Shown: positions 1 through 4,877 of the stretch, piece after piece | Numbering within the stretch: position 1 is the stretch's first letter | How the letters are laid out: each line of letters starts with the position of its first letter | Assembly (NCBI GenBank): GCA_003457145.1 | Contig: DMSR01000377.1 | Coordinates: 790 to 10,060, forward strand | From: Bacillus sp. (in: firmicutes) | Lineage (GTDB): Bacteria; Bacillota; Bacilli; Bacillales; Cytobacillaceae | DNA: 9,271 bases | Direction: 5' to 3' | Made by a program: the position numbers and the translations under genes | Notes under the pieces: generated by a model | The model's database searches: none | What the model was told of the DNA's origin: nothing | Seen by the model: only the letters and a program-made list of their open reading frames with translations

Positions 1-171
1 GTCACGTTCTACAGGCTTCATTGCGCCAACAATAGTGGCAACAAGGCGTTCGCGTTCTTCTTCGTTAATCATTACACTCAAGCCGGTGATTTGTACCGAA
101 TGATGAACGAAGAAGAACGCGAACGCCTTGTTGCCACTATTGTTGGCGCAATGAAGCCTGTAGAACGTGAC
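1..171. repeat. Near-perfect inverted repeat (73-nt arms, 25-nt loop), probable foldback join
   Basis: Bases 1-73 are the reverse complement of bases 99-171 with a single mismatch (A67 opposite G105), leaving a 25-nt loop at 74-98. The right arm is genuine catalase coding sequence. The left arm read forward in the catalase frame stays open but gives sequence unlike catalase. The mismatch is explained if true sequence begins at about 67 and a 6-base microhomology (ATCATT at 68-73, complement of AATGAT at 99-104) primed a template switch. The arm runs to the very first base, so its outer limit is unknown. A sequencing or assembly foldback at a contig end is the simplest reading. A real inverted duplication is the alternative. 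Confidence 0.9.
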
Positions 172-273
172 GATATCAAGCTCCGCCAGATCGCCCATTT
201 CTACAAGGCCGATCCTGAGTACGGAACTCGTATTGCGCAAGGTTTGGGACTACAGGTGCCACAGGAAGTTTAA
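67..273 (+). CDS. Catalase, C-terminal fragment (5' end missing)
   Basis: This is the last 68 residues of a monofunctional haem catalase, the cytoplasmic enzyme that splits hydrogen peroxide into water and oxygen. The visible sequence starts [11 protein letters not shown], and the QAGDLYR motif followed by a helix rich in E and R ([19 protein letters not shown]) and a stretch [19 protein letters not shown] is the typical end of small-subunit clade catalases (full length about 480 residues). The haem-binding core lies outside the window. The frame is open back to base 1, but bases 1-66 are a reverse-complement copy of the gene's own downstream part and should not be translated as catalase. A bidirectional terminator follows at 383-422. 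A KatA-type vegetative catalase is likely, but the paralogue cannot be decided from this tail. Confidence 0.85.
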   Translation, partial: NHYTQAGDLYRMMNEEERERLVATIVGAMKPVERDDIKLRQIAHFYKADPEYGTRIAQGLGLQVPQEV

Positions 274-382
274 TAGATACATTTTATTTTAGTGATCAAC
301 ACCTTTTGTGAATGAACTTGCCAATTCTCTCGGGTTAATGGCCGATTAGTATTGAAACTTCTTTTGAATACCATGCAATACA

Positions 383-422
383 AAAAGCAGGTCAGCCCAT
401 TTATATAGGCTGACCTGCTTTT
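383..422. terminator. Bidirectional rho-independent terminator between catalase and azoR
   Basis: A 15-bp perfect stem (383-397 paired with 408-422) with a 10-nt loop has four A at one end and four T at the other, so it can stop transcription from both convergent genes. It lies 110 bases after the catalase stop and 10 bases beyond the azoR stop. Confidence 0.9.
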
Positions 423-432
423 CTGTTGATTA

Positions 433-1068
433 TTAGAATGTATGTGCCAAATCCTTTGCACGTGCAATGCCGTTGTCTTTGATTTCCTGTGCTTTTTCTG
501 GGTTTGCATTGTGGCCTTCTAGGTATAGGCATTCAAATGAAGGTACACCGAAGAAGTTCATGATTGTTTCAATATAGCGATTTCCCATCTCCATGTTCGC
601 TGCCGGTCCTTCTGAGTAGTAACCGCCACGAGCCTGGATATGAAGGGCTTTTTTATCTGTCATTAAGCCAACAGGCCCTTCCTGTGTATATCTGAATGTT
701 TTCCCTGCTACTGCTACTGCATCCAGATATGCCTTCATGACTGGCGGGAATGAGAAGTTCCAGAGCGGCGTGACGAAAACAAATTTGTCTGCTGCTGTGA
801 ACTGATCAACCAGTTCAGCAAGACGGCCAATTTTTGCCTGTTCGTCTTCTGTTAGCGTTGAGAAATCCGCTCCTTGTTGCAGCTTACCCCAACCGCCTAA
901 AACATCTGCATCGATGTGAGGAATGTTTTCCTTATATAGATTCAGATGAATTATTTCATCACTCTGGTTCTGTTCTTTATACGTTTCAATGAATGCTTTT
1001 CCTGTTGCAAGACTGAAAGATTGTTCTTCAGTCAGCGGATGTGCTGTGATGTATAGAACTTTTGCCAT
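433..1068 (-). CDS. azoR: FMN-dependent NADH-azoreductase, AzoR2-like
   Basis: Cytoplasmic flavodoxin-fold quinone reductase of the AzoR/AcpD family (211 residues, the length I recall for B. subtilis AzoR2/YvaB). It transfers two electrons from NADH through FMN to quinones and azo compounds, avoiding semiquinone formation. Visible motifs are the N-terminal beta strand and FMN phosphate loop ([11 protein letters not shown] to SFSLATG, residues 1-23), the flavin-binding [18 protein letters not shown] (101-118), and ARGGYYSEG (146-154). The ATG at 1068 has AGGTGG about 8 bases upstream. It is separated from the FMN reductase gene by 122 bases that hold its own sigma-A promoter and an MhqR-like operator, so it is probably a separate transcription unit ending at the 383-422 terminator. 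In B. subtilis, AzoR2 is part of the MhqR regulon for methylhydroquinone and catechol resistance, which fits the neighbours here. Confidence 0.93.
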   Translation of the reverse strand: MAKVLYITAHPLTEEQSFSLATGKAFIETYKEQNQSDEIIHLNLYKENIPHIDADVLGGWGKLQQGADFSTLTEDEQAKIGRLAELVDQFTAADKFVFVTPLWNFSFPPVMKAYLDAVAVAGKTFRYTQEGPVGLMTDKKALHIQARGGYYSEGPAANMEMGNRYIETIMNFFGVPSFECLYLEGHNANPEKAQEIKDNGIARAKDLAHTF

Positions 1069-1115
1069 GCTGTAATCCCACCTATTCTTTTCTTTAAGAG
1101 TATTCCGAGGAAAAA

Positions 1116-1146
1116 ATCTCGAATTTGAAATAGCTTACTTCGAGAT
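1116..1146 (-). promoter_or_regulatory. MhqR-like operator plus extra half-site at the azoR promoter
   Basis: The minus-strand 16-mer ATTTCAAATTCGAGAT (1131-1116) is an imperfect palindrome that matches 14 of 16 positions of ATCTCGAATTCGAGAT, the core of the MhqR operator reported for B. subtilis as I remember it. A second 8-bp half-site, ATCTCGAA, lies at 1146-1139, 15 bp from the first intact arm, touching the -10 box. Both straddle the predicted start of transcription, the right place for a repressor. No mhqR gene is in the window, so regulation in trans is inferred. Confidence 0.6.
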
Positions 1147-1173
1147 ATTAATCCGTTTTTAATGAAAGGTCAA
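1145..1173 (-). promoter_or_regulatory. Sigma-A promoter of azoR
   Basis: On the minus strand, TTGACC (1173-1168) is followed by a 17-base spacer and TAATAT (1150-1145), close to the consensus -35 and -10 hexamers. Transcription would begin near 1138, about 70 bases before the azoR start, inside the inverted-repeat region at 1116-1146. Confidence 0.7.
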
Positions 1174-1190
1174 TATAAATGCTCGTTATC

Positions 1191-1790
1191 TTATCTTATC
1201 GTTTTAAGTGCACCACTCCATGACTCAACCTCATCCAGCATTACATTTACATTATCGAGATGCAGGGCTTGTGGCTTGAACTCTGTACCGTTCTCAAAAT
1301 CTGTAAATAGGGATAATGTCGGATGTGTACGGACATCGGCAATTTTCAATTCACCACAAATGCCTCTTAAATGCTCAGCTGCCCTTGCTCCGCCTGTTGA
1401 ACCGTAACTTACGATTCCAGCAGCTTTGTTATTCCATGCTTCGCGCGCAAAATCAAGCGCGTTCTTCAAGGCACCTGTAATACTGTGATTGTACTCCTGA
1501 ACAATAAATACGAAACCATCAAGGCTGGCAAGCTTTTCATTCCAAGCAGCAATCCCTGGCTCGGAACCGTCAGTTGTACCCAGGAAAGGCAATTCAAAGT
1601 CAGCAATATCAACGATCTCATAATTTGCATTTCCACGCTGGTCAGCAATCCCCTTCACCCATTCGCCAACCTGAGGGCTTACACGTCCTTGTCTAGTGCT
1701 TCCTAAAATAATTCCGATATTCATTTTATCAGTTGTCATCTTTGCTTCCTCCTTCTTTTTGCTTCCAAATAGTTTGTTTAATAAACTCAT
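1191..1790 (-). CDS. NADPH-dependent FMN reductase family flavoprotein
   Basis: Flavodoxin-like NAD(P)H:FMN/quinone reductase (199 residues from the ATG at 1790). The domain starts at NIGIILGSTRQGR (24-36), whose GSTRxGR loop binds the FMN phosphate. QEYNHSITGALKNALD (98-113) and SYGSTGG (128-134) complete the flavin site. The open frame continues upstream to 1901, but that part overlaps catE and has no ribosome binding site. ATG codons at 1793 and 1790 follow GAAGGTGA; 1790 has the better spacing. An internal ATG at 1739 has a perfect AAGGAGG 8 bases upstream, giving a 182-residue form without the lysine-rich leader MSLLNKLFGSKKKEEAK. The gene lies 25 bases after catE and is probably co-transcribed with catDE, adding a reductase to the quinone-detoxification operon. 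The exact substrate cannot be told from sequence. Confidence 0.88.
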   Translation of the reverse strand: MSLLNKLFGSKKKEEAKMTTDKMNIGIILGSTRQGRVSPQVGEWVKGIADQRGNANYEIVDIADFELPFLGTTDGSEPGIAAWNEKLASLDGFVFIVQEYNHSITGALKNALDFAREAWNNKAAGIVSYGSTGGARAAEHLRGICGELKIADVRTHPTLSLFTDFENGTEFKPQALHLDNVNVMLDEVESWSGALKTIR

Positions 1791-1815
1791 CATTTTCACC
1801 TTCAAATCTTTTAAT

Positions 1816-2673
1816 TTACTTAGCTGTTTCCAGCTTGATGCGGTTTCCAGAAGGATCTGTCGTAATGGACACTCCATTTTCTTCTGTGACAGATGCCCCA
1901 ATTTCTTTCAGGGAGGCAACTGTTTCTTTCAATGACATTTCATCCGGCAATACTAGAGAGAATGATTCAAGTCCTACGCTATTAGCAGAAGGTGCAGGTG
2001 CTCCTACTCCATTCCAGGTGTTCAGCCCGATATGGTGATGATACTTTCCTGAAGAAATAAAGAGAGCCTGCGGTCCATAACGGCTTACCACGTCAAAACC
2101 AAGTCCCTTTGTGTAAAATTCTTCTGTTTTTACTAGTTCTGCGACGTGTAAGTGGATATGCCCCATCATTGTTCCAGCAGGAAGCCCATTCCATGTTTGC
2201 TCCATACCTTCTGCAAGAAGATTCTCTGCATCAAGAGCCTGAGTGGCCATCACCACATGCTGCTCATTCCATTCCCATTTTGAAGCTGGCCTATCTGTAT
2301 AAATCTCAATTCCATTTCCATCCGGATCCGCTAAATACAGTGCTTCACTTACTAGATGGTCAGATGCCCCCTGCAATGGATATCCAGTCTGCAGGAAGTG
2401 ATTCAGTATTTTTGCCAGGTCAGCTCGGTCAGGGAGCAACAGCGCGAAATGGTACAATCCAGTAGTTCTTCCCTTCTTAGGAGTCACATCTGATAGCTGC
2501 TCAATGTTTAGGAGCACTGTTTTTCCATTGGCAGTTAACTTGGCGGATTTATCTGTTTTTTCATATACCTTAAAACCAATTACCTCCTGATAAAAGACAA
2601 GTGAGCGTTCCAGACTTTGTACCTTTATATTTACCTGGTTAATGAAAGTAACGGGTGGTTGATGAAAACTCAT
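1816..2673 (-). CDS. catE: Catechol-2,3-dioxygenase-like VOC protein, CatE family
   Basis: Two-domain vicinal-oxygen-chelate protein of 285 residues, the length I recall for B. subtilis CatE (YfiE), an Fe(II) extradiol dioxygenase that cleaves catechol. Domain 1 spans about 8-127 (VNIKVQSLERSLVFYQEVIGF; ends DPDGNGIEIY). Domain 2 spans about 170-283 (GHIHLHV at 171-177, YHHHIGLNTW at 211-220, DPSGNRIKLE at 273-282). Likely metal ligands are a His in GHIHLHV, a His in YHHHIG and Glu282, the usual His-His-Glu arrangement; this is inferred from the family. The ATG at 2673 is preceded by AAAGGAGG overlapping the catD stop codon, and only 12 bases separate the two genes, so translation is probably coupled. 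Members are also annotated as glyoxalases. The catD neighbour and divergent CatR-type regulator favour CatE. Confidence 0.9.
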   Translation of the reverse strand: MSFHQPPVTFINQVNIKVQSLERSLVFYQEVIGFKVYEKTDKSAKLTANGKTVLLNIEQLSDVTPKKGRTTGLYHFALLLPDRADLAKILNHFLQTGYPLQGASDHLVSEALYLADPDGNGIEIYTDRPASKWEWNEQHVVMATQALDAENLLAEGMEQTWNGLPAGTMMGHIHLHVAELVKTEEFYTKGLGFDVVSRYGPQALFISSGKYHHHIGLNTWNGVGAPAPSANSVGLESFSLVLPDEMSLKETVASLKEIGASVTEENGVSITTDPSGNRIKLETAK

Positions 2674-2685
2674 ATCCTTCCTCCT

Positions 2686-3099
2686 TTAAGCATTCTTTGA
2701 TTGAAAAATAACATTATCAAGGGCAAAAAGTGATTTGTTTGTAATCGCAAGAAAGATGGATATTGCCAGAAGGGCCAGATCAAGTTCATAACCTGCCATT
2801 TGACCATTTCCCAGGAATCCTCCGGCAAGCTTTACCTTTATAACAGCTACTGCCAAAACAATCGCGAACAAAATTGAAATAACCCTCGTTCCTACACCCA
2901 GGAGCATCGCTAATCCGCCAACAAGCTCTACCAGGGCAACAATGTATGCCGAGAATCCAGGGAATCCAAGGCTTTCAAAAAAGCCAGCCGTATTTTCGAT
3001 ACCCCCCTGGAACTTTGCCGCTCCATGGACCAAAAAAGTAGCCCCTAAAACTAACCTTAAAATTGTTGCTGCTGCTTCATGCCTATTTATCATTTCCAT
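2686..3099 (-). CDS. catD: DoxX-family membrane protein, CatD-like
   Basis: Small integral membrane protein of 137 residues with four hydrophobic segments (about 10-27, 50-69, 72-90 and 105-119) and the DoxX signature LRLVLGATFLVHGAAKFQGG (15-34). In B. subtilis the equivalent CatD (YfiD) is encoded directly before CatE and contributes to resistance to catechol and quinones; its biochemical role is not settled, though DoxX proteins are thought to be membrane redox components. Two in-frame ATGs (3099 and 3093) share the AAGGAG at 3109-3104, at 4 and 10 bases; either could be used. It is the first gene of a catD-catE-FMN reductase unit driven by the promoter at 3160-3188, which is flanked and overlapped by inverted repeats. 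Confidence 0.9.
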   Translation of the reverse strand: MEMINRHEAAATILRLVLGATFLVHGAAKFQGGIENTAGFFESLGFPGFSAYIVALVELVGGLAMLLGVGTRVISILFAIVLAVAVIKVKLAGGFLGNGQMAGYELDLALLAISIFLAITNKSLFALDNVIFQSKNA

Positions 3100-3142
3100 T
3101 ACTCTCCTTAAAAATAATTTCTAACTTAGCTGCAGTAAGTTG

Positions 3143-3183
3143 GTTACTTTATGTAAGTAACTATATTACTGTAATTTAATTAC
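3143..3183. promoter_or_regulatory. CatR/YodB-type operator: clustered TTAC/GTAA inverted repeats
   Basis: Three palindromes lie side by side. GTTACTT-N5-AAGTAAC (3143-3161) covers the catD -10 edge and transcription start. TTAC-T-GTAA (3166-3174) and GTAATT-T-AATTAC (3171-3183) fill the spacer between -35 and -10. TTAC/GTAA half-sites thus recur through the whole core promoter. This is the expected position for a repressor that blocks polymerase, and the divergent MarR/DUF24 gene next door is the obvious candidate. Which palindrome is the primary site is not known. Confidence 0.7.
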
Positions 3184-3188
3184 GTCAA
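3160..3188 (-). promoter_or_regulatory. Sigma-A promoter of the catDE operon
   Basis: Minus-strand TTGACG (3188-3183), a 17-base spacer, then TATAGT (3165-3160) give five of six consensus matches in each hexamer. The predicted start is near 3153, leaving a leader of about 55 bases before catD. Confidence 0.82.
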
Positions 3189-3204
3189 GTATCTTTTTTA
3201 TAAA
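3176..3204 (+). promoter_or_regulatory. Possible promoter of the catR-type regulator
   Basis: TATAAA (3199-3204) with a weak -35 TTAATT (3176-3181) and a 17-base spacer could drive the regulator and would overlap the operator region, allowing autoregulation. A better -10, TATAAT at 3233-3238, has no convincing -35 and would start transcription at the ribosome binding site. The choice is uncertain. Confidence 0.3.
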
Positions 3205-3258
3205 AAGTAATTTATTTTTCAGTTGTTATGTTTATAATATTAGTAAGGAGTGATTGAT

Positions 3259-3567
3259 ATGGATAAGTCGATTTGTCCTAGATTTGAAAAAGCCATGACA
3301 ATCATAAGCCAGCGTTGGACTGGAATGATTATATACCAGCTGCTTTCTGGACCGCAGCGTTTTTGTACGATTGAATCCTCCATGGGTGTGAGTGGAAGAG
3401 TGCTTTCAGAGCGATTGAAGGATTTGGAAAACGAAGGGATTGTAAGACGTGAAGTTTATCCCGAAACTCCAGTTCGAATCGAATATTCTCTTACGGAAAA
3501 AGGCAAGGCGCTGGAACCTCTTATGAGAGAGATTGAAAACTGGTCACAAAGATGGATGGAAATGTAA
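3259..3567 (+). CDS. catR: MarR/DUF24 (HxlR-type) redox-sensing repressor, CatR/YodB-like
   Basis: Small winged-helix regulator of 102 residues. HxlR/DUF24 hallmarks are SICPRFEKAMTIISQRW (4-20), a GPQRF turn (31-35), the recognition helix region SGRVLSERLKDLENEGIV (45-62) and the wing PETPVRIEYSLTEKGKAL (68-85). Cys6 is placed like the conserved N-terminal redox cysteine of B. subtilis YodB and CatR, which is oxidised or alkylated by quinones and diamide to release DNA. There is no C-terminal cysteine as in YodB, so a CatR-type one-Cys sensor is more likely, although Cys36 could be a partner. The frame is open from a GTG at 3250, but that GTG overlaps the AAGGAG at 3245-3250; the ATG at 3259 is 8 bases beyond it and is the better start. 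It is transcribed away from catDE across the shared operator and ends at the terminator 3600-3630. Confidence 0.88.
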   Translation: MDKSICPRFEKAMTIISQRWTGMIIYQLLSGPQRFCTIESSMGVSGRVLSERLKDLENEGIVRREVYPETPVRIEYSLTEKGKALEPLMREIENWSQRWMEM

Positions 3568-3599
3568 ATAATAGATTTCAAGAAGGAACTTTCCTTAAG

Positions 3600-3630
3600 A
3601 AAAGCACTCGCTGAACGGGTGCTTTTTGTT
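3600..3630 (+). terminator. Rho-independent terminator of the catR-type gene
   Basis: Stem 3600-3610 pairs with 3616-3626 (one G-T pair) around a 5-nt loop, followed by a T-rich run. It begins 33 bases after the regulator's stop codon. Confidence 0.85.
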
Positions 3631-3735
3631 TTCAGCTATTTTCTGGTGATCTTAGCATGGATTCGAAGCAGATTCAAAACACAGAGAAATCCAGAAACAT
3701 GAATGAAGTAAAAAGGAATTTAAAGAGCACAGAAC

Positions 3736-3856
3736 AAAAAGCGCAAGCGCCTCGTTCAGCCCGGACAAGCGCTGGAGGGCCGACCGGTGAAGTCGTTCTG
3801 TGACTTCATTGGGCGGACCGAAGCGACTCGAGGGGCTAGGCGCTGGAGCTGGATTA
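3736..3856. repeat. Structured GC-rich intergenic repeat (Bacillaceae type)
   Basis: This 120-nt block is much richer in GC than its surroundings and contains no plausible gene. It folds on itself. AGCGCCT (3746-3752) and AGCCC (3758-3762) pair with the continuous arm GGGCTAGGCGCT (3833-3844), leaving a 5-nt bulge. CGCT (3770-3773) pairs with AGCG (3822-3825). TGAAGTC (3788-3794) pairs with GACTTCA (3802-3808) around a 7-nt loop. I recognise the type (starting AAAAGCGCAAGCGCC and ending near GGCGCTGGAGCTGGA) as an interspersed repeat seen many times between genes in Bacillus and relatives. Whether it acts as a mobile miniature element, an RNA or a transcript-end structure is not known to me. 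Its boundaries are approximate, and only one copy is in this window. Confidence 0.65.
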
Positions 3857-3873
3857 AGACCCCCTACATGTAG

Positions 3874-3882
3874 TTATCCACA
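3874..3882 (+). other. Perfect DnaA-box 9-mer, isolated
   Basis: TTATCCACA matches the consensus DnaA box exactly and directly follows the structured repeat and a 10-bp palindrome CTACATGTAG (3864-3873). Only one copy is present and no replication genes are near, so this is not an origin. It may be chance or a DnaA titration or regulatory site. Confidence 0.3.
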
Positions 3883-3916
3883 AGTAAATAATTTTATAAA
3901 TTCCTAAACAATAAAA

Positions 3917-3941
3917 AAGACGTATGGAGTACATACGTCTT
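3917..3941 (-). terminator. Rho-independent terminator of dps
   Basis: A 10-bp perfect stem (3917-3926 with 3932-3941) with a 5-nt loop is followed on the minus strand by a run of T. It lies 14 bases after the dps stop codon. Confidence 0.88.
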
Positions 3942-3955
3942 GCTTGCTTCATCTT

Positions 3956-4396
3956 TTATCTTCCCAGGAATGAGTTAAGCATCCACACATGCTTTTCTAA
4001 GCCTGAGTGAATGGACAGCAGCAGGTCTTTTGTTGTTTCATCATTAACTTCCTCTGCCAGTCCCATTCCCTTTTTTAATTCCTGGATCATTGTTGAATAG
4101 TCCTTTATTATGCTAGCGACCATATCAGTTGCATTTTCAATCCCTGAAGCTTCTTTTACAGAGGCAATCTCCAGTATACCTGACATAGTCGCGACTGGTT
4201 TGTCCCCCATTGCCAGCAATCTTTCTGCAAGTTCATCAATGTGCAGGGCAGCTTCATTGTACAGTTCCTCAAATTTCGCATGCAGGGTAAAGAACTCAGA
4301 CCCTGTTACATACCAGTGGTAATTATGAAGCTTTATGTACAATACGCTCCAGTTTGCAATCTGCTTATTCACTGCTAGTGTCAATTCATTCTTCAT
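3956..4396 (-). CDS. dps: Dps-family ferritin-like DNA/iron-protection protein
   Basis: 146-residue Dps (DNA protection during starvation) protein. The family assembles into a 12-subunit shell that oxidises Fe(II) with hydrogen peroxide and stores the iron, preventing Fenton damage; some members also coat DNA. The ferroxidase ligands are visible with the spacing of Listeria-type Dps: His27 in HNYHWYVTG, His39 in FFTLHAKFEELY, and Asp54 and Glu58 in HIDELAERLLAMG. The length is normal, and there is no lysine-rich N-terminal tail, so DNA binding is uncertain. The ATG at 4396 is preceded by GGAGGG at good spacing. Upstream, a TATAAT lies at 4433-4428 without a clear -35, and a PerR box could not be identified. 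It is monocistronic, ending at the 3917-3941 hairpin. It may be a paralogue of MrgA or of the general-stress Dps; sequence alone does not decide. Confidence 0.93.
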   Translation of the reverse strand: MKNELTLAVNKQIANWSVLYIKLHNYHWYVTGSEFFTLHAKFEELYNEAALHIDELAERLLAMGDKPVATMSGILEIASVKEASGIENATDMVASIIKDYSTMIQELKKGMGLAEEVNDETTKDLLLSIHSGLEKHVWMLNSFLGR

Positions 4397-4547
4397 CTAA
4401 ATCCCTCCAGTTCCTATGTACGGCTCTATTATAGTCCAATATTATCCAGTATTGTTTTTATACGCTCATTGTTCACAGGACTGTAACGTATTAATCTTTT
4501 TTCATTTTAAGACAAGTTCTGCACTAGTACTGGGTCAAAATCCAAAA

Positions 4548-4593
4548 TTCTCCATAAACTATACATAAATAGAGATAAATTTCTCCAAACTAT
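4548..4593. repeat. Pair of direct repeats upstream of the small zinc-knuckle gene
   Basis: TTCTCCATAAACTAT (4548-4562) and TTCTCCAAACTAT (4581-4593) differ by a 2-base insertion and start 33 bp apart, about three helical turns. They sit 27-72 bases before the start codon at 4620 and could be tandem activator sites, or a chance duplication. Confidence 0.45.
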
Positions 4594-4619
4594 TTGTAAA
4601 GAACTGGAGGTGAACGGAA

Positions 4620-4829
4620 ATGGGATTAATTAGTGCGATAAACCAGTGGAGAAATACAAGATATGAGACCCACCTTTCTAATATGAAAGAACAGAACAAA
4701 TGCCCGGATTGTCACGGCAGAGGGTTCTATCCATTTTCAGCCAATGAGTTCATCTATTACGCGACACCTTATGATTGCCCCGGATGCAACGGCAGCGGAC
4801 TTTATACGGATTGGGACAGAATCAAATAA
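4620..4829 (+). CDS. Small protein with two DnaJ-type CxxCxGxG zinc knuckles
   Basis: 69-residue soluble protein that I do not recognise as a named family. It has two CxxCxGxG motifs, CPDCHGRG (28-35) and CPGCNGSG (53-60), separated by an aromatic-rich stretch. In DnaJ, two such motifs together form one four-cysteine zinc site, so this protein probably binds a single Zn. The N-terminal 25 residues (MGLISAINQWRNTRYETHLSNMKEQ) are probably helical and are not a J domain or signal peptide. A strong ribosome binding site, GGAGGTGA, ends 6 bases before the ATG, and a hairpin terminator follows 3 bases after the stop, so it is a complete single-gene unit. The anti-TRAP protein RtpA of B. subtilis has similar knuckles but a different length and surrounding sequence. 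Function is unknown; binding to a protein or RNA partner is a guess. Confidence 0.8.
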   Translation: MGLISAINQWRNTRYETHLSNMKEQNKCPDCHGRGFYPFSANEFIYYATPYDCPGCNGSGLYTDWDRIK

Positions 4830-4832
4830 GAT

Positions 4833-4865
4833 AATGGCCGCTGCATAAGCAAGCGGCCATTTTTG
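4833..4865. terminator. Hairpin terminator between the small zinc protein gene and namZ
   Basis: A 10-bp perfect stem (4833-4842 with 4852-4861) and 9-nt loop end in five T on the plus strand. On the minus strand the same hairpin lies 16 bases after the namZ stop and is followed by a weaker T-rich tract, so it probably serves both convergent genes. Confidence 0.85.
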
Positions 4866-4877
4866 AAATTCTTCATT

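Noticed and set aside
1..66. Catalase coding sequence extending in frame to base 1
   Set aside because: The frame is open, but the sequence is the reverse complement of the downstream part and does not read as catalase.
331..356. A short stretch (GGCCGATTAGTA, 340-351) like the reverse complement of the 3' end of 23S rRNA
   Set aside because: Only about 12 bases agree and no rRNA sequence continues on either side. Probably chance.
1791..1901. N-terminal extension of the FMN reductase up to an ATG at 1901
   Set aside because: It overlaps the end of catE out of frame, has no ribosome binding site and resembles no protein. The GAAGGTGA before 1790 and the AAGGAGG before 1739 mark better starts.
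3874..3882. Replication origin at the DnaA box
   Set aside because: There is a single box, no DnaA-box cluster and no dnaA, dnaN or rep gene nearby.
4428..4462. A PerR box or sigma-B promoter upstream of dps
   Set aside because: AT-rich dyads are present, but none fits TTATAATNATTATAA or the sigma-B hexamers well enough. Only a TATAAT at 4433-4428 is supported.
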